From contig CAMVLO010000023.1 in the NCBI GenBank assembly GCA_947168365.1, positions 1 to 55,028 of the forward strand: a stretch of 55,028 nt of DNA, in the 5' to 3' direction. Under the pieces are notes generated by a model. The model ran no database searches and was not told where the DNA came from. It was given only the letters and a program-made list of their open reading frames with translations. The translations under genes and the position numbers were made by a program. Below are positions 53,686-55,028 of this stretch, one piece after another; position 1 is the stretch's first letter; every line of letters starts with the position of its first letter. This DNA comes from UBA3824 sp017541145. GTDB lineage: Bacteria; Bacteroidota; Bacteroidia; Bacteroidales; UBA3824.

Positions 53686-54582
53686 ATGAAAAAGATTTTT
53701 ATTTTGATGTTGGGAGTATTACTCGCAACATTTACCGGTTGCAAAAAAGAATCGGAAGAAATTATTGAAGTTTATGTTACCCCAATTTGGAAAGGTGCAT
53801 TTGAAACTGCTCCTGCAAATCCGGAAAAAGGTTGGGCGTATTACAATACAACAGACAATAAATCATACGTTTTCAACGGTTCTTCATGGGATTTGATTTC
53901 AGAAAAAAATGAAGCTCTTGGAGACTTTGTACTTCTTAACGTAAACAAGGAAACTATTGATGGAGTTGAATATACAGTAAAGTCATACGCCATTGTTTAT
54001 AATAATTTATCATATAGATATTACAAAAATTATTATTCAGAAGGTAATTTGTGTAGAAAAAAATCATTTAATTTAACTGGTGATTTTGATAATAAAATTA
54101 CGTATTCTGAATTTTCAGAATCTAATTATGAAGGTTATTTTGAGGAAGAGGTTTATTATCCGTCAGGTGTAATTCATTTCGATAATAATTTTAGTGGGCA
54201 TGTTCTTACTAGTTATTCTGAATGTTCAGAGAGAGGAAAAACGAAAAGAATTTGTTGGTTTAATGATGGAGTTAAAACTTCCGAAGATATTTATTATGAG
54301 AACGGTATACAGGCTGCTATTCGTTATGAAAAAGGTGTTATAGAATATGAAAATTATTATTATCCGCGTGAGATAGGTTGGTATACTAATTTTATGACTA
54401 TTTATTATAATGATGGCACAATAGAATCTTTCGAGTACCAAGATCCGAAAAATAATTTTGCAACACTTTATAGATGGTCTGACGGAAAATTATCTACTTA
54501 TAAAGATGGTGAAGTAATAAAAGAAGATTATACCAAAGAGCAAGTTCTTGAATTAATTGCAACATTAAGACCAAAAGAATAA
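53686..54582 (+). CDS. Repeat lipoprotein, second of the tandem pair
   Basis: 298 residues, paralogue of the preceding gene 19 bp upstream. It shares the signal peptide (FILMLGVLLATFTGC, lipobox Cys19), the GWAYYNTTDNKSYVFNGSSW domain, VEYTVKSYAI, YYKNYYSEGNL and the C-terminal YTKEQVLELIATLRP. It lacks the 49-residue duplication, which explains the shorter length. The central YD-like strands have diverged. Base composition falls in the second half as in the first gene. Both were likely made by gene duplication and are cotranscribed; a terminator follows. Confidence 0.8.
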   Translation: MKKIFILMLGVLLATFTGCKKESEEIIEVYVTPIWKGAFETAPANPEKGWAYYNTTDNKSYVFNGSSWDLISEKNEALGDFVLLNVNKETIDGVEYTVKSYAIVYNNLSYRYYKNYYSEGNLCRKKSFNLTGDFDNKITYSEFSESNYEGYFEEEVYYPSGVIHFDNNFSGHVLTSYSECSERGKTKRICWFNDGVKTSEDIYYENGIQAAIRYEKGVIEYENYYYPREIGWYTNFMTIYYNDGTIESFEYQDPKNNFATLYRWSDGKLSTYKDGEVIKEDYTKEQVLELIATLRPKE

Positions 54583-54611
54583 ATTTAGAATAATCGTTAA
54601 AAAACTATATT

Positions 54612-54649
54612 AAAGCATCGAGCAAGATTCTTTGTTCGATGCTTTTTTT
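54612..54649 (+). terminator. Terminator of the lipoprotein pair
   Basis: Hairpin AAAGCATCGA / TCGATGCTTT with a 15-nt loop, followed by T7. Confidence 0.85.
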
Positions 54650-54765
54650 GTAGTATTGGAGCGTGGAAGGCTCTATTATAATCAACCGTGGATTTCCATT
54701 TTCGTTTGACATCGTTCGCCTCGTAGCAGTGACTTCTAATACTGAAGTTTCGCTTTTACATTTTT

Positions 54766-54893
54766 TTACCACAGAAAACACGGAAATCACAGAATTAGAA
54801 TTTCAATTCAATATGTTTCGTGTTTTCCCAATCGAGAAAATTTTAATTTTTTTCTTCGATTTCTTTTACATATATAGTTTTCCGTGGTTAAAT
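54766..54893. repeat. Imperfect inverted repeat with CCACAGAAAAC-type ends
   Basis: TTACCACAGAAAACACGGAA (from about 54766) faces AGTTTTCCGTGGTTAA (54878-54893). Inside are further AAAACACG and CGTGTTTTCC copies. It resembles dispersed CCACrGAAAACAC-type intergenic repeats. The rest of the gap 54650-54980 holds no gene I trust. Confidence 0.4.
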
Positions 54894-54980
54894 TATCACT
54901 TGCGAAAGTTGATTTATCTTTCTCGTAATTCACACATTCTCAGCGTGCAAAAAAAAACATCAAAAAAAAACTCAAAAAAA

Positions 54981-55013
54981 TTTGGAGAAAGTGAAAAAAA
55001 GCCCTTACCTTTG
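54981..55013 (+). promoter_or_regulatory. Strong promoter reading out of the right edge
   Basis: TTTG (54981-54984), 21-nt spacer, TACCTTTG (55006-55013), followed by CACCCGC. Both boxes match the consensus perfectly; TACCTTTGCACCCGC is typical of highly expressed RNA or translation genes in Bacteroidales. The driven gene lies beyond the window. Confidence 0.8.
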
Positions 55014-55028
55014 CACCCGCAAATGAGA

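Noticed and set aside
54605..54790. 61-codon minus-strand open frame
   Set aside because: It covers the terminator at 54612-54649 and a likely intergenic repeat; no signal, domain or promoter.

Overview
The window is a piece of a low-GC chromosome from a member of the Bacteroidota, most likely an anaerobic Bacteroidales. Evidence for this: promoters throughout follow the Bacteroidota TTTG / TAnnTTTG pattern; there are two TonB-dependent receptors and many short-lipobox lipoproteins; DUF6057, BspA-like and SpoIIE-TPR proteins are present; Kdo (LPS) genes are present; and the strictly anaerobic class III ribonucleotide reductase (nrdDG) is encoded. No rRNA, tRNA or CRISPR array was recognised. 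I cannot name the genus.

Layout. 1-4.4 kb: a type III restriction-modification system (mod, then res running off the left edge), preceded by a 179-bp nested inverted-repeat element. 4.8-21.7 kb: housekeeping and envelope genes: a flavin reductase, an amino acid:cation symporter, a three-gene operon (YD-repeat protein, DUF6057, heme-motif propeller lipoprotein), a TPM-domain membrane protein, a TPR-SpoIIE phosphatase, a nucleoside symporter, kdsA-kdsD, a YfaP-like protein, a BtuB-like receptor and a free-methionine-sulfoxide reductase. 21.7-30.8 kb: a type I restriction-modification operon, hsdR - MORC-like GHKL ATPase/nuclease - hsdS - yhcG - hsdM, all on the minus strand and tightly packed. 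30.9-36.8 kb: nrdD-nrdG and an alkaline phosphatase-YibE/F pair. 36.9-39.7 kb: a FucP-type transporter and enolase. 39.8-45.4 kb: a compact envelope operon (Kelch lipoprotein, outer-membrane barrel, small lipoprotein, LTA-synthase-like enzyme, HAD phosphatase). 45.5-54.6 kb: surface proteins (BspA-like repeats, barrel proteins, a TonB receptor with a large Gln-rich insertion, an M15 peptidase, two paralogous lipoproteins) interrupted by decayed gene remnants. The right edge ends in a very strong promoter for a gene outside the window.

The most unusual region is the type I operon. It carries two extra predicted nucleases in the same transcription unit. One is a 625-residue GHKL ATPase with a C-terminal PD-(D/E)XK motif; the other is a YhcG/DUF1016 nuclease. 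The linker of yhcG is encoded by three hairpins spaced exactly 36 bp apart, whose arms differ in sequence but each pair with themselves. hsdS carries a perfect 28-bp palindrome in frame between its two halves. Several start codons were moved downstream of the longest possible ORF because a promoter box overlaps or lies beyond the first ATG (14060, 17539, 30800, 36939), because of an ATGA overlap (8496), or because of the signal peptide position (41401, 46336).
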